From Modicisalibacter tunisiensis (lineage in GTDB: Bacteria > Pseudomonadota > Gammaproteobacteria > Pseudomonadales > Halomonadaceae), in contig NZ_JAGXFD010000001.1 of assembly GCF_020148005.1 (NCBI RefSeq), positions 1,949,739-2,013,738 of the forward strand: DNA of 64,000 nt, read 5' to 3'. The notes below the pieces were generated by a model. It was not told the origin of the DNA and did not search any database. It worked only from the letters and a program-made list of their open reading frames with translations. Positions 8,774 through 18,556 of the stretch are shown piece by piece. Each line of letters begins with the position of its first letter. Within the stretch, counting starts at the first letter, position 1. The translations under genes were made by a program, and so were the position numbers.

Positions 8774-10681
8774 TCAGAGAAAGCGTGTGTCGCGATCGTC
8801 GCTGCCGAGCTGGGCGATCTCGCGGGGGCGCCCCTCGGCGTCGAGACGCACATGGCCGATGCCCGCGCCGTTCCACAGCCGCTCGCCGGCCCGGGCGCGT
8901 TCCGGCACCAGCGGGCGGACATGCATGCGCCGGCGCTGGGTGAAGAGGTTGAGCGGCGACCAGGGGGCGTAGAGCCAGCGGTTGAGGCGGTCGAAGGCGT
9001 CGAGCAGGGTGTCGGGAAAGGTGTTCTTGAGCCCGCTGCTGGTGACCTGCCAGATGCGCGGGCCATGCCGGTGATGGCGCAGGCGGACCTCGTAGGCGAA
9101 GGAGTAGTGCACGTCGCCGGAGAGGATCACGTAGTGCCCCGGGGTGCGCGAGTGACGGAAGATGTTGAGCATCACGCTGGCGGCGCCGCGATGCGCCATC
9201 CAGTTCTCGGCATCCACCAGCAGCGGCTTGCCTGCCCAGGTGAACAGGCGCTGGATGCCCTCGATCAGCTTGACGCCGAAGATCGGCGCCGGCGACACCA
9301 CGATCACGCTGGGCTCGTCGAGCAGCGTCTGCTGGAAGTCGCTGAGCGCTTCCCAGTCCATCAGTCCCGACGGGCGGTGCCGGGCGCGCTCGCTGCGCCA
9401 GCGTCGCGTGCGCGTATCCAGCACCACCACTCGCGGCGTGGTGGGCAGGGTGTAGTCCCAGCCCTCGAAGCGCAGCAGCTCGCCAATCAGCGTGTCCTGT
9501 CGCTCGGCCGGCAGCGCGTCATCGGCGGCGGCGTCGAGCAGCGCGGCAAGCGAGCCGAGCGGCGCGTCGAGCCGCGGCGGGGCGTTACCCCAGCCCTGGC
9601 AGAGCAGATAGCCGAGCAGGGCGTTGCCGATGATCCGCCGCGAGAAGGGGTGGCCGTAGGCGGTCTCCTCCCAGGCGGCGGTCAGGTTCCAGTCGTCGGT
9701 GATGTCGTGGTCATCGAAGATCATCAGGGTGGGCAGCTGGGCCATGACCCGGGCCGCCTGCGGCAGCGTGGCGACGAAGTCGTCGATGGCCGCCGCTTCC
9801 CTGTCCCAGGTGGCCGCGTCGCCGGCGTCCAGCGCCGGGCGGGGCGGGTCGATCAACCGCCAGGCCACCGGCGACCAGACCAGCAGGTACATGGCGACCA
9901 CCTCGGCGAAGGTGATCAGGTGATTCGAGGCGTTGGCGGTGGTGAAGATGGGCTTGCGCACCCCGCCGAAGAAGCGTTCGCGCAGGGCCTCGCTGGACTC
10001 GAATTCGGGCAGCAGGCGCTCGCGATGGTAGTAGGTGGCCGGATGGGCGAGCAGCTCGGCGCTGTCGTTGACCACCGCGCCCTCGAGGCGCTCGCCGTAC
10101 AGCCCGAGGCGCCGGATCAGGGCGTGGATGGCGGCCAGCAGGGGGCCGGCGACGTCGTCGGCGTAGATCTGGTCGCCGGTCAGCATGAGCAGGGCCGGAC
10201 GGGCCTCGGGCGTGTCGCGGTGCGCGGCGAACCAGCGGTCGGCACGGGCCAGGCCGTCGGCCGCCGGATGATGCGGGCGCCGGCAGGAGCCGTGCAGCAG
10301 GTCGTCGCAGTGCGAGCGCAGCACGAAGTCGGGACGCGCCTGGCCGGGGTAGAGCAGGTGCGGTGCCCATTCGGCGATGCCACGCGACCCGCCATCACCG
10401 GTCGCCATATGCAGGTCGTAGCCGATCGGCACGTCCTCGGGCAGGGCGTCGTCCAGGGTGACGTGAATCAGGTGCACCCAGGCGTGGCGGCCGACGCGCA
10501 GCCGGCGGCAGGCGTCATCGAGGGGCCGGCGGCGGCTCTCGCCATCGCCCGGCGTCAGGGTCAGCTGCAGCTCGAGCGGCCGGGAGGCCACCAGCCACAG
10601 GGTCAGATTGGTCGGCTCGGCCCGCCGCAGCAGCGGGCCGGCCAGTACCTCGGGCAGCGAGGCGGCGGGAGAATCGGTCAT
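8774..10681 (-). CDS. PhoD-like metallophosphatase family protein
   Basis: This 635-residue protein belongs to the alkaline phosphatase D / PhoD-like superfamily. It carries the metal-site motifs in order: GDQIYADDVAG (residues ~150-160), FDDHDITDDWN (~335-345) and LSGDVHYSFAYEV near the C-terminus. The start at 10681 (MTDSPAAS) was chosen because the extension upstream is proline-rich and non-conserved. No signal peptide or Tat motif is visible, so this copy looks cytoplasmic, unlike secreted PhoD. The substrate is unknown; phosphodiester or phosphomonoester hydrolysis is the family activity. It is the last gene of a leftward run after fruR and the phosphoribosyltransferase gene. Confidence 0.85.
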   Translation of the reverse strand: MTDSPAASLPEVLAGPLLRRAEPTNLTLWLVASRPLELQLTLTPGDGESRRRPLDDACRRLRVGRHAWVHLIHVTLDDALPEDVPIGYDLHMATGDGGSRGIAEWAPHLLYPGQARPDFVLRSHCDDLLHGSCRRPHHPAADGLARADRWFAAHRDTPEARPALLMLTGDQIYADDVAGPLLAAIHALIRRLGLYGERLEGAVVNDSAELLAHPATYYHRERLLPEFESSEALRERFFGGVRKPIFTTANASNHLITFAEVVAMYLLVWSPVAWRLIDPPRPALDAGDAATWDREAAAIDDFVATLPQAARVMAQLPTLMIFDDHDITDDWNLTAAWEETAYGHPFSRRIIGNALLGYLLCQGWGNAPPRLDAPLGSLAALLDAAADDALPAERQDTLIGELLRFEGWDYTLPTTPRVVVLDTRTRRWRSERARHRPSGLMDWEALSDFQQTLLDEPSVIVVSPAPIFGVKLIEGIQRLFTWAGKPLLVDAENWMAHRGAASVMLNIFRHSRTPGHYVILSGDVHYSFAYEVRLRHHRHGPRIWQVTSSGLKNTFPDTLLDAFDRLNRWLYAPWSPLNLFTQRRRMHVRPLVPERARAGERLWNGAGIGHVRLDAEGRPREIAQLGSDDRDTRFL

Positions 10682-10772
10682 CGGGCGCGTGGGTCCTGCC
10701 GGCGACGAAAGCGCCCAGCTTAGCGGGCCCGGCCGTGGCTGGCCATGCCCGCAGGCATGCTCGGGCGGTGGC

Positions 10773-11435
10773 TCAACCCCGCGGTGTGCCCGGCGCGGCG
10801 GCATCGGCCAGGCACTGGCGGACCTCGGCGTCGCTGGTCTGGTCGAAATGGCGATACCACTGGCCGACCGACGAGAATCGCTCGGGCGCGGCCAGGCACA
10901 CCACCTCGTCGGCCTCGTCGCGCAGCAGCGTCAGGCTGTCGGGGGCGGCCACCGGCACGGCGACGATGCAGCGTCCGGCGCCGAGGCGTCGCAGCGCCTG
11001 GACGGCGGCACGCATGGTCGCGCCGGTGGCGATGCCGTCGTCGACCAGCACCACCGTGGCGGCGGCGAGGTCGGGATAGGCGCGATCGCCGCGATAGGCC
11101 TGTTCGCGCCGGGCCAGCTCGGCGCGCTCGCGCTCGATGACGGCATCCAGCGCGCGGGGACCGATCCCCAGTCGAGTCACCAGGTCCTCGTCGACGACCG
11201 TGACCCCGCCGCTGGCGATGGCGCCCATGGCGAACTCCTCGTGGCCGGGCACGCCCAGCTTGCGCACGACCAGCACGTCGAGCGGCAGATCGAGCCGGCG
11301 GGCGATCTCGGCGGCGACCGGCACGCCGCCGCGCGGCAGCCCGAGCACCACCGCCGGTGGTGTCACCCGGCCCGACAGATGACTGGCAAGGCGCTCACCG
11401 GCGTCGTGACGATCCTGAAAGGGCAGCTCGGTCAT
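10773..11435 (-). CDS. Phosphoribosyltransferase-domain protein
   Basis: This 220-residue cytoplasmic protein has the type I phosphoribosyltransferase fold. It shows VVLGLPRGGVPVAAEIA near the N-terminus, VVRKLGVPGHEEFAMGAIA, and the PRPP-binding loop VVLVDDGIATGATM at ~135-148 with the two adjacent acidic residues. Related stand-alone proteins are annotated as phosphoribosyltransferases or putative erythromycin-esterase-linked PRTases, and the accepted base is not known. The start MTELPFQD at 11435 is chosen over upstream in-frame options because the fold begins there. It lies 78 bp after fruR on the same strand, with no obvious metabolic link to fructose use. Confidence 0.82.
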   Translation of the reverse strand: MTELPFQDRHDAGERLASHLSGRVTPPAVVLGLPRGGVPVAAEIARRLDLPLDVLVVRKLGVPGHEEFAMGAIASGGVTVVDEDLVTRLGIGPRALDAVIERERAELARREQAYRGDRAYPDLAAATVVLVDDGIATGATMRAAVQALRRLGAGRCIVAVPVAAPDSLTLLRDEADEVVCLAAPERFSSVGQWYRHFDQTSDAEVRQCLADAAAPGTPRG

Positions 11436-11513
11436 GGCGGGATTCCTCGGCAACGGGATCGGCTGGCTGTGTTCAGCGTGGCCAGTCTCCCGGGCCGGGG
11501 TCAATGACCGGCG

Positions 11514-12521
11514 TCAACAGGTCGTCGAAGGCGCGGTGCATGGCGCCCGGCAGCGCAGCGAGCGCTCCACGACCGTCACCCCTGGGCGATAGTCGCCGCG
11601 CGCCGCGGCGATCGCGCGGGCCAGGGTCAGCTCGGCGATGCGGGCGTGATCCTGAGGCAGCGAGTTGACCGGCCGCGGCAGGAAATCCAGCAGCCGATCA
11701 TCGCCGAAGGTTGCCAGACGCAGGGTATCGGGCAGGTCGCCGCGGGCCAGCAGCACGTCCAGGGCGCCGTCGAGCAGGGTATAGGAGGCCGTGACCAGGG
11801 CGTCGGGCATGCCGCGCTCCGCCAGCAGCCGCTCCATCAGCAGGGCACCGTCGTGGCGATCGTAGCGCGCCGCGGAGAGGATCCACGGTTCGGCGCCGGC
11901 GGCTGCCACGGCCTGCTCGAATCCCTGCCGGCGCTCCCGGGTCATCGACAGCTCGTCCACCGCATCGAGCCAGGCGATGTGGTGCACGTCGGCATCCAGC
12001 ACCGAGCGGGTCAGCGTCTCGGCGGCGGCGACGTTGTTGCTCAGCACGCAGACGAAGCGCGCCGGATCGAGTGCGCGGTCGACGGCGATCACCGGCAGGC
12101 CGCCGGCCATCAGGTCGACGTAGAAGGGGTCCGCCGCCGCCAGGCTGGTGGCGACGATCAGCGCCTGGCAGCGCTGGGCGCGCAGGGCACGGGCCAGTTC
12201 GCGCTCGGTGGCCGGGTCGTCGTCGGAGCCGGCGATCAGCAGCTGGAAGCCCTGCTCGCGGGCGCCGCGCTCGAGGCGCTTGGCCAGCCGGGCGTAGCTG
12301 GCGTTCTCCAGGTCGGGAATGATCAGCCCCAGGGTATGGCTCTGGCCGCGGCGCAGGGCGGCGGCCTGGGCGTCGACCCGGTACTGGTAGCGCTCGACGA
12401 TGGCCATCACGCGCTCGACGGTGTCGCGGCTGATGCGGCGCTCCTCGGCCTTGCCGTTGATCACATAGCTTGCGGTGGTGCGTGAGACGCCGGCCAGGCG
12501 GGCGATTTCGGCAAGAGTCAT
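11514..12521 (-). CDS. fruR: Fructose operon / catabolite repressor-activator, LacI family
   Basis: This 335-residue regulator matches the family length (E. coli FruR/Cra has 334). The N-terminal helix-turn-helix reads MTLAEIARLAGVSRTTASYV, almost as in Cra, followed by the hinge and LGLIIPDLENASYARLAKRL. The sugar-phosphate-binding core contains VDRALDPARF, LDAVDELSMTRERRQGF and ATFGDDRLLDF. The start at 12521 aligns with Cra; an in-frame ATG six bases upstream (12527) is also possible. The gene is divergent from fruBKA, and two Cra-like half-palindromes lie between them. Fructose 1-phosphate (or F1,6BP) should release it. The last residues (RCRAPCTAPSTTC) do not resemble the family's tail and may be a drifted C-terminus. 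Confidence 0.93.
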   Translation of the reverse strand: MTLAEIARLAGVSRTTASYVINGKAEERRISRDTVERVMAIVERYQYRVDAQAAALRRGQSHTLGLIIPDLENASYARLAKRLERGAREQGFQLLIAGSDDDPATERELARALRAQRCQALIVATSLAAADPFYVDLMAGGLPVIAVDRALDPARFVCVLSNNVAAAETLTRSVLDADVHHIAWLDAVDELSMTRERRQGFEQAVAAAGAEPWILSAARYDRHDGALLMERLLAERGMPDALVTASYTLLDGALDVLLARGDLPDTLRLATFGDDRLLDFLPRPVNSLPQDHARIAELTLARAIAAARGDYRPGVTVVERSLRCRAPCTAPSTTC

Positions 12522-12631
12522 GGCCATCTCGTCGTTGCGGCTCCGGTTGGGATGATGCGTCCATTCTACGGAAGTGGGGGTTTTTCGGCCCCCTGCCAAG
12601 GTCGTAGGGAAAGGCGCTTGATTAATCGGGT

Positions 12632-12677
12632 GGATCGTTTCAGCATTGCTCCCATGAACAAGGTGACACGATTCAGC
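12632..12677. promoter_or_regulatory. Two FruR/Cra-like operators
   Basis: The known Cra consensus is close to GCTGAATCGATTCA. Site 1 is GGATCGTTTCAGC (12632-12644) and site 2 is TGACACGATTCAGC (12664-12677). Their centres are about 32 bp apart, near three helical turns, so dimers would sit on one DNA face. They lie in the 248-bp fruR-fruB gap, fitting control of both directions. Confidence 0.6.
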
Positions 12678-12769
12678 GAGACGGGACAAGTCGAATCCGC
12701 GACGACCCTGTCCCGTGTCCGAGGGCGGCGCCGGGGCCGTGGCTGCCGGCACCGCGAGGAGGCTTATCC

Positions 12770-15652
12770 ATGTTGACGCTTCAAACCGACGACGTCGTGC
12801 TCGGCTGCCGGGCCGCCGACTGGCGCGACGCCCTCGACCAGGCGGCGCGTTCGCTGGTCGAGGCCGGCCGCGCGACCCCCGAGTACCGCGATGGCCTGCA
12901 CGAACGCGAGGCCCAGTCATCGACCTATCTGGGCAACGCCATCGCCATCCCCCATGGCACGCCGGCGAGCCGCGATCAGGTGCTGACCACCGGCGTGCGC
13001 GTGCTGCAGTTCCCCGACGGGGTCGCGTGGCATGACGGCAACCGGGTGCACGTACTGGTGACCATCGCCGCGCAGAGCGACGAGCATCTGGACATCCTGC
13101 GCGCGCTCACCCATGTGCTCGACCGCGACGGTGTGGCCGGGCGGCTGGCGTCGGCCACCAGCCGCGAGGCGGTGCTCGCCGAGCTGTCCAGGGCGCCGGT
13201 CAGCGCCCGGGTGGATGCCGACACGCTGTGCCTGAACTTCCCCGCCCGGGACCGCTTCGAACTGGCCCTGGCCGGCGCGGCGCGGCTGCGTCAGGTCGGC
13301 TGTGTCGACGGCGACTTCGTCGCGGCGGTCGTCGCCCAGGAGCCGGTGGCGCTGGGCCAGGGCCTGTGGCTGGCCAGCAGCGACCGCGGCGTGAGCACGC
13401 CGGCGCTGTCGCTGGCCACGCCGGAGCAGGCCTTCTCCGGCCCGTTGGGTCCGGTCAACGGCGTGTTCTGCCTGGCCGGGCAGGGGGACGCGCATCGCGG
13501 CCTGCTGGAGCGTCTGGCCGAACTGCTCGATGCCGGTGGCGGCGAGGCGCTGGCCGATGCCGATGCGGCGACCGTGCTGGCGCGGCTGGCCGGCGAGACG
13601 GCCAGCGCCGAGACCGCGCGGGTCCGGGTGCTCAATGCCCACGGCCTGCATGCGCGCCCGGCCAAGCAGCTGGTGCAGGTGGCCCGCGCCCAGGCGCTGC
13701 CGATCAAGGTGCGGCTGCTCGAGGGTGCGGCCGAGTCGGTCTCGGCGGCGAGCCTGACCAAGGTGATCGGCCTGGGTGCGCGGCGCGGTCAGACGCTGGT
13801 GTTCTCCGCCGAGGGCGCGGGTGCCGCCGAGGCCCTGGCCGAGGTCGCCGCGGCGGTGCGCGACGGGCTGGGCGAGAAGGTCGAGCCCTTCGAGGAGCGC
13901 CGCGGTGTCGATGACGTCGAGCAGGCGGGCGCCACGGTCGAACTCGAGCCGCTGCCGGCCGACACGCCCCATCCCGCGGTGGCCGCGTCGCCGGGGCTGG
14001 CCATCGCGCCGGCCTTCGTGATGCGCCTGCCGCGCTTCGACTATCCGGAACGGGCCCGCGACCTGCAGGGCGAGCGGGCTGGCGACGCCACCACCCAGCG
14101 CGGGCGTCTCGAGCGGGCGATGCACGAGGCCATCGAGCAGCTCGAGGCGCTGATTCGTCAGGCCAAGGGCGGCGAGGTGGCCGAGATCCTGTCGATGCAC
14201 GAGGAGATGCTCGACGACCCGGAACTGCGCGAGGCCGCCCACGAGGGCATCGCCGATGGCCTGTCCGCCGAGGCGGCCTGGTGGCAGGCGGTGGACACGG
14301 CGGCGCGCGCCCAGGAGGTGCTCGCCGATCGCCTGCTCGCCGAGCGGGCGGCCGATCTGCGCGATGTCGGCCGTCGGGTGCTGGGCATTCTCTGCGGTGC
14401 CGAGATGCCGACGCCGCCCGACGCGCCCTACATCCTGGTCACCGAGGATGTCGGTCCCTCCGACGTGGCGCGACTCGACACCGGCAAGGTGCGCGGGCTG
14501 CTCACCGTGCGCGGCGGTGCCACCTCGCACAGCGCGATTCTCGCGCGGGCGCTGGGCATTCCCGCCGTGGTGGGCGCCGGCGAGCGGGTGATGACGCTGG
14601 CCGACGGCACCGAGCTGATCCTCGATGGCGAACGGGGCCGGGTGATTCCCGCGCCGTCCAACGAGCGTCGCGACCGCGCCGAGCTGCGCCTCAAGGAGCG
14701 CGAGATCCGCGAGCGCGAGGCGCATGCCCAGCGTTTCGAATCGGCGCTCACCCGGGACGGCCATCGCGTCGAGGTGGCGGCCAACCTGGGCAATACCGCC
14801 CACGCCGGCGACGCCGTCGAGCACGGCGCCGAGGGTGTCGGCCTGCTGCGTACCGAGTTCGTGTTCATGGCCCATGCCGAGGCGCCCGATCTCGAGACCC
14901 AGATCGGCGAGTACCGCCAGGCCATCGAGGCCCTCGACGGCCGCCCGCTGGTGGCCCGCACCCTGGACGTGGGCGGCGACAAGCCGCTGCCCTACTGGCC
15001 GCTTCCCCAGGAGGACAACCCCTTCCTCGGCCTGCGCGGCATTCGCCTGGCGCTGACCCGGCCCGAGATTCTCGAGACCCAGCTGCGCGCACTGCTCACC
15101 GCCGCCGGCGACAGGCCGCTGCGGATCATGTTCCCGATGGTCAAGGACATCGCCGAGTTCCGCGCCGCCCGCGCGATCTTCGAGCGCGTCCAGGCCGAAG
15201 TGGGGGCGAGCGACGTGCAGCTCGGCGTGATGATCGAGATCCCCTCCTGCGCGCTGCTGGCGCCGAGCCTGGCCGAGGAGGTCGATTTCTTCTCGATCGG
15301 CACCAACGACCTGACCCAGTACACCCTGGCGATCGACCGCGGCCACGCCGAACTCTCGGCGCAGTCCGACGGCCTGCACCCGGCGGTGCTGCGGCTGATC
15401 CAGATGACCGTCGACGCCGCCCATGCCAAGGGCAAGTGGGTCGGTGTGTGCGGCGAGCTGGGCAGCGATGCCCAGGCGATCCCGGTGCTGCTGGGGCTGG
15501 GCGTCGATGAACTGTCGGTGTCGATCCGTCAGGTGCCGATGGTCAAGGCCCGGCTGCGCGAGCTGAGCCTCGACGAGGCCCGTCGCCATGCCGAGGCCGC
15601 CCTGGCGCAGTCCACCGCCGAGGCGGTCCGCGAAGCGCTGGAGGCACTCTGA
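12770..15652 (+). CDS. fruB: Fructose PTS multiphosphoryl transfer protein (EIIA-HPr-EI)
   Basis: This 960-residue cytoplasmic fusion carries the whole phosphate relay from PEP to the fructose permease. An EIIA-Fru domain occupies residues 1-145, with His62 in AIAIPHGTP. A linker domain leads to an HPr domain (~283-365) with the phosphorylatable His294 in NAHGLHARPAKQL. Enzyme I follows (~400-960), with His587 in RGGATSHSAIL and the PEP-site GTNDLTQYTLAIDRG. GAGGAGG lies ahead of the ATG. It overlaps fruK by one base. With all general PTS functions in one protein, fructose uptake needs no separate ptsHI. The layout equals Pseudomonas FruB. Confidence 0.96.
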   Translation: MLTLQTDDVVLGCRAADWRDALDQAARSLVEAGRATPEYRDGLHEREAQSSTYLGNAIAIPHGTPASRDQVLTTGVRVLQFPDGVAWHDGNRVHVLVTIAAQSDEHLDILRALTHVLDRDGVAGRLASATSREAVLAELSRAPVSARVDADTLCLNFPARDRFELALAGAARLRQVGCVDGDFVAAVVAQEPVALGQGLWLASSDRGVSTPALSLATPEQAFSGPLGPVNGVFCLAGQGDAHRGLLERLAELLDAGGGEALADADAATVLARLAGETASAETARVRVLNAHGLHARPAKQLVQVARAQALPIKVRLLEGAAESVSAASLTKVIGLGARRGQTLVFSAEGAGAAEALAEVAAAVRDGLGEKVEPFEERRGVDDVEQAGATVELEPLPADTPHPAVAASPGLAIAPAFVMRLPRFDYPERARDLQGERAGDATTQRGRLERAMHEAIEQLEALIRQAKGGEVAEILSMHEEMLDDPELREAAHEGIADGLSAEAAWWQAVDTAARAQEVLADRLLAERAADLRDVGRRVLGILCGAEMPTPPDAPYILVTEDVGPSDVARLDTGKVRGLLTVRGGATSHSAILARALGIPAVVGAGERVMTLADGTELILDGERGRVIPAPSNERRDRAELRLKEREIREREAHAQRFESALTRDGHRVEVAANLGNTAHAGDAVEHGAEGVGLLRTEFVFMAHAEAPDLETQIGEYRQAIEALDGRPLVARTLDVGGDKPLPYWPLPQEDNPFLGLRGIRLALTRPEILETQLRALLTAAGDRPLRIMFPMVKDIAEFRAARAIFERVQAEVGASDVQLGVMIEIPSCALLAPSLAEEVDFFSIGTNDLTQYTLAIDRGHAELSAQSDGLHPAVLRLIQMTVDAAHAKGKWVGVCGELGSDAQAIPVLLGLGVDELSVSIRQVPMVKARLRELSLDEARRHAEAALAQSTAEAVREALEAL

Positions 15653-16632
15653 TGGCCCGGATTCTCGCGATCAGTCTCAATCCCGCGCTGGACCTGGCGA
15701 TCCGTCTGCCGCAACTGGCGCTGGGCCGGGTCAACCGCACCGAGTCCACGCACCTGGAGGCCGCCGGCAAGGGCGTCAACGTGGCGCGGGTGCTGGTGGC
15801 CCTGGGCCATGACGTCACGGTCTCGGGCTTCCTCGGTGCCGCCAACGACGGGGTCTTCGTGCGCGCCTTCGCCGACCTGGGCGTGGAAGACGCCTGCCGG
15901 CGGGTGGCCGGCGAGACCCGCATCAATGCCAAGGTCGCCGAGCACGACGGGCGCGTCACCGACATCAACGGCCCCGGCCTGGCGGTGGACGCCGGCGCGC
16001 TCGAGGCGCTGCGCGACGACCTCGACGCCCGCGCCGGCGACTCGTCGCGTCGCCCGGACGCCGTGGTGATCGCCGGCAGCCTGCCGCCGGGGGTCGAGGC
16101 CACCGACCTGGTGGCGCTGGTCACCCGGCTGGGCGAGCGGGGCATCCCGGTATGGGTGGACACCAGCGGCCCCGCGCTCACCGCGGCGATCGACGCCGGG
16201 CCGACCGCGGTCAAGCCCAACGAGCAGGAGCTGGCCGACTGGGCCGGTGAATCGCTGGACGGCGAGGCCCCGCGCCTCCAGGCCGTGCGCCGGCTGCATG
16301 CCGCCGGTGTCGCCGAGGCACTGATCTCCGCCGGCCGGGACGGGGTGCTGTGGGCCAGCCGCCGCGGCGAATGGCTGGCCCTGCCGCCGACGGTCGCGGT
16401 GACCAGCACCGTGGGCGCGGGGGACACCCTGGTCGCCGGCATGCTCCACGGGGTGCTGAGCGGCCATCCGCCCGAGCAGGTACTGCGTTTCGCCACGGCG
16501 CTGTCCGCGGAAGCCGTGCGCCATGTCGGCGTGGGCGACCCGCACGCCGACGACTTCAACGATCTCCAACGACAAACACGCGTGCAGCGCCTTGACGACG
16601 GCGAACGGCACGCAGGGGGAGTCCACGCATGA
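15652..16632 (+). CDS. fruK: 1-phosphofructokinase
   Basis: This 326-residue PfkB-family sugar kinase converts the fructose 1-phosphate made by the PTS to fructose 1,6-bisphosphate. The N-terminal ILAISLNPALDLAIRL, the AAGKGVNVARVLVALG ring, and the C-terminal TSTVGAGDTLVAGM with the catalytic Asp in GAGD are all present. Its ATG shares a base with the fruB stop, and its own stop overlaps the fruA start. This gives tight translational coupling. The C-terminus runs about ten polar residues past the usual family end. Confidence 0.95.
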   Translation: MARILAISLNPALDLAIRLPQLALGRVNRTESTHLEAAGKGVNVARVLVALGHDVTVSGFLGAANDGVFVRAFADLGVEDACRRVAGETRINAKVAEHDGRVTDINGPGLAVDAGALEALRDDLDARAGDSSRRPDAVVIAGSLPPGVEATDLVALVTRLGERGIPVWVDTSGPALTAAIDAGPTAVKPNEQELADWAGESLDGEAPRLQAVRRLHAAGVAEALISAGRDGVLWASRRGEWLALPPTVAVTSTVGAGDTLVAGMLHGVLSGHPPEQVLRFATALSAEAVRHVGVGDPHADDFNDLQRQTRVQRLDDGERHAGGVHA

Positions 16633-18377
16633 ACGTGATTCTGATTACCGCCTGCCCCAGCGGCATGGCGACGACCTTCCTGGCGGCGCGCCGGCTGGAG
16701 CAGGCGGCCCTCCGCCGAGGCTGGCACGCGACGGTGGAGATGCACGGCGAACTGGCGCCGGTCACGCCGGTCTCCGCCGAGGCCATCGACGCCGCCGAGC
16801 TGATCATCGTCGCCGCCGATCGGGTGCCCGATCCCGAGCGCTTCCGCGGCAAGCCGCTGTTCCAGGCGCCGATCAATCAGGCGCTGCCCGACCCGGGCGA
16901 CTTTCTCGAACGGGCCGCCCGCGAGGCGACGCCCTTCACACCCGCCGCCCCCGACGCGGCCACCGCGGCCGATGACGGGGCGGGGCGGCGCATCGTCGCC
17001 GTCACCGCCTGCCCGACCGGGGTGGCGCATACCTTCATGGCCGCCGAGGCGCTGGCCGAGGCAGGGCGGGCCCTGGGCCACGCGATCCGCGTCGAGACCC
17101 AGGGCTCGGTCGGCGCCCAGGACGCGCTGACCGAGGCGGAGATTCGCGACGCCGACGTGGTGATCCTGGCCTGCGACATCGAGGTCGATCCCAGCCGCTT
17201 TGCCGGCAAGCGCGTGTGGCGCACCTCCACCGGCAATGCCCTGAAGAAGCCCAAGGAGACCATCACGGCGGCGCTGGACAATGCCGCCGTGGAAAGCGCC
17301 ACCCAGGCCGCGGCCGGCGACGGCGGCGAGGCGAAGAAGAGCGTCAAGGAGAAGGGCGTCTACAAGCACCTGCTCACCGGGGTGTCGTTCATGCTGCCCA
17401 TGGTGGTGGCGGGCGGCCTGTGCATCGCGCTGTCGTTCGTGTTCGGCATCAAGGCCTTCGAGCAGGACGGTACCCTGGCCGCGGCACTGATGCAGATCGG
17501 CGGCGGCAGCGCCTTCAAGCTGATGGTGCCGGTGCTGGCCGGTTACATCGCCTACTCGATCGCCGACCGGCCCGGCATCGCCCCGGGGATGATCGGCGGC
17601 TGGCTGGCCTCCACGCTGGGTGCCGGCTTCATCGGCGGCATCCTCGCCGGCTTCCTGGCGGGCTATTCGGCGAAGGCCGTGACCCGCTACGTCAAGCTGC
17701 CGGCGAGCATCGAGTCGCTCAAGCCGATCCTGATCATCCCGCTGCTGGCGAGTCTGTTCACCGGGCTGGTGATGATCTATGTGGTGGGCACGCCGGTGGC
17801 GGCCGTGCTCGACGGCCTGACCGGCTTCCTCAACAACATGGGCTCGGCCAACGCCGTGCTGCTCGGCACGCTGCTCGGTGCCATGATGTGCTTCGACATG
17901 GGCGGGCCGGTCAACAAGGCGGCCTACACCTTCGGTGTCGGGCTGCTGGCCTCCGAGACCTATGCGCCGATGGCGGCGATCATGGCCGCCGGCATGGTGC
18001 CGGCGATCGGCATGGGCATCGCCAGCTTCGTCGCCCGCCAGAAGTTTTCCGAGCCGGAACGCGAGGCGGGCAAGGCCTCTTTCGTGCTGGGGCTGTGCTT
18101 CATCACCGAGGGGGCGATCCCCTTCGCCGCCAAGGATCCGCTGCGGGTGATTCCCGCCTGCATGGTCGGCGGCGCGGTGACAGGGGCGCTGTCCATGCTC
18201 TTCGGCGCCAAGCTGATGGCCCCCCACGGCGGTATCTTCGTGCTGCTGATCCCCAATGCCATCAGCCCGGTGCTGCCCTACCTGCTGGCGATCGTCGCCG
18301 GCTCGCTGGTCACCGGCCTGGGCTATGCGGCGATCAAGCGCCACAGCGAGGCGGTGGCGGTCGCCGAGGCGGCCTGA
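16629..18377 (+). CDS. fruA: Fructose PTS permease, EIIB'BC
   Basis: This 582-residue inner-membrane protein imports fructose and phosphorylates it at C1. A degenerate EIIB' domain (residues ~1-100, Cys9 in TACPSGMATTF) precedes the active EIIB (~115-215) with phosphocysteine Cys128 in TACPTGVAHTFMAAEAL. The EIIC membrane domain begins around residue 240. It contains LTGVSFMLPMVVAGGL, FDMGGPVNKAAYTFGVG and GLCFITEGAIPFAAKDP. It is the last gene of the operon and is followed directly by a strong terminator. Confidence 0.95.
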   Translation: MNVILITACPSGMATTFLAARRLEQAALRRGWHATVEMHGELAPVTPVSAEAIDAAELIIVAADRVPDPERFRGKPLFQAPINQALPDPGDFLERAAREATPFTPAAPDAATAADDGAGRRIVAVTACPTGVAHTFMAAEALAEAGRALGHAIRVETQGSVGAQDALTEAEIRDADVVILACDIEVDPSRFAGKRVWRTSTGNALKKPKETITAALDNAAVESATQAAAGDGGEAKKSVKEKGVYKHLLTGVSFMLPMVVAGGLCIALSFVFGIKAFEQDGTLAAALMQIGGGSAFKLMVPVLAGYIAYSIADRPGIAPGMIGGWLASTLGAGFIGGILAGFLAGYSAKAVTRYVKLPASIESLKPILIIPLLASLFTGLVMIYVVGTPVAAVLDGLTGFLNNMGSANAVLLGTLLGAMMCFDMGGPVNKAAYTFGVGLLASETYAPMAAIMAAGMVPAIGMGIASFVARQKFSEPEREAGKASFVLGLCFITEGAIPFAAKDPLRVIPACMVGGAVTGALSMLFGAKLMAPHGGIFVLLIPNAISPVLPYLLAIVAGSLVTGLGYAAIKRHSEAVAVAEAA

Positions 18378-18395
18378 CAGCCCCGCCTGTCCGGT

Positions 18396-18446
18396 CCGGC
18401 GGCAGGCCGGCGCAGCACGCGCCGGCCTGCCGCCGGTTTTCTTTTT
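18396..18446 (+). terminator. Strong intrinsic terminator of fruBKA
   Basis: A perfect 18-bp G+C-rich stem (18396-18413 with 18419-18436) closes on AGCAC and runs into TTTTCTTTTT. It sits 18 bases after the fruA stop. Confidence 0.92.
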
Positions 18447-18556
18447 GCGGTCCTTCTCTCGCACCCTGACGCCATCGGTGTGGCCGGGGTGACATTGCCA
18501 GGCATCCGTTAGCCGCGTAAATTTTCCCGACACACGCATTCGTTTCGGGAGTTCGC

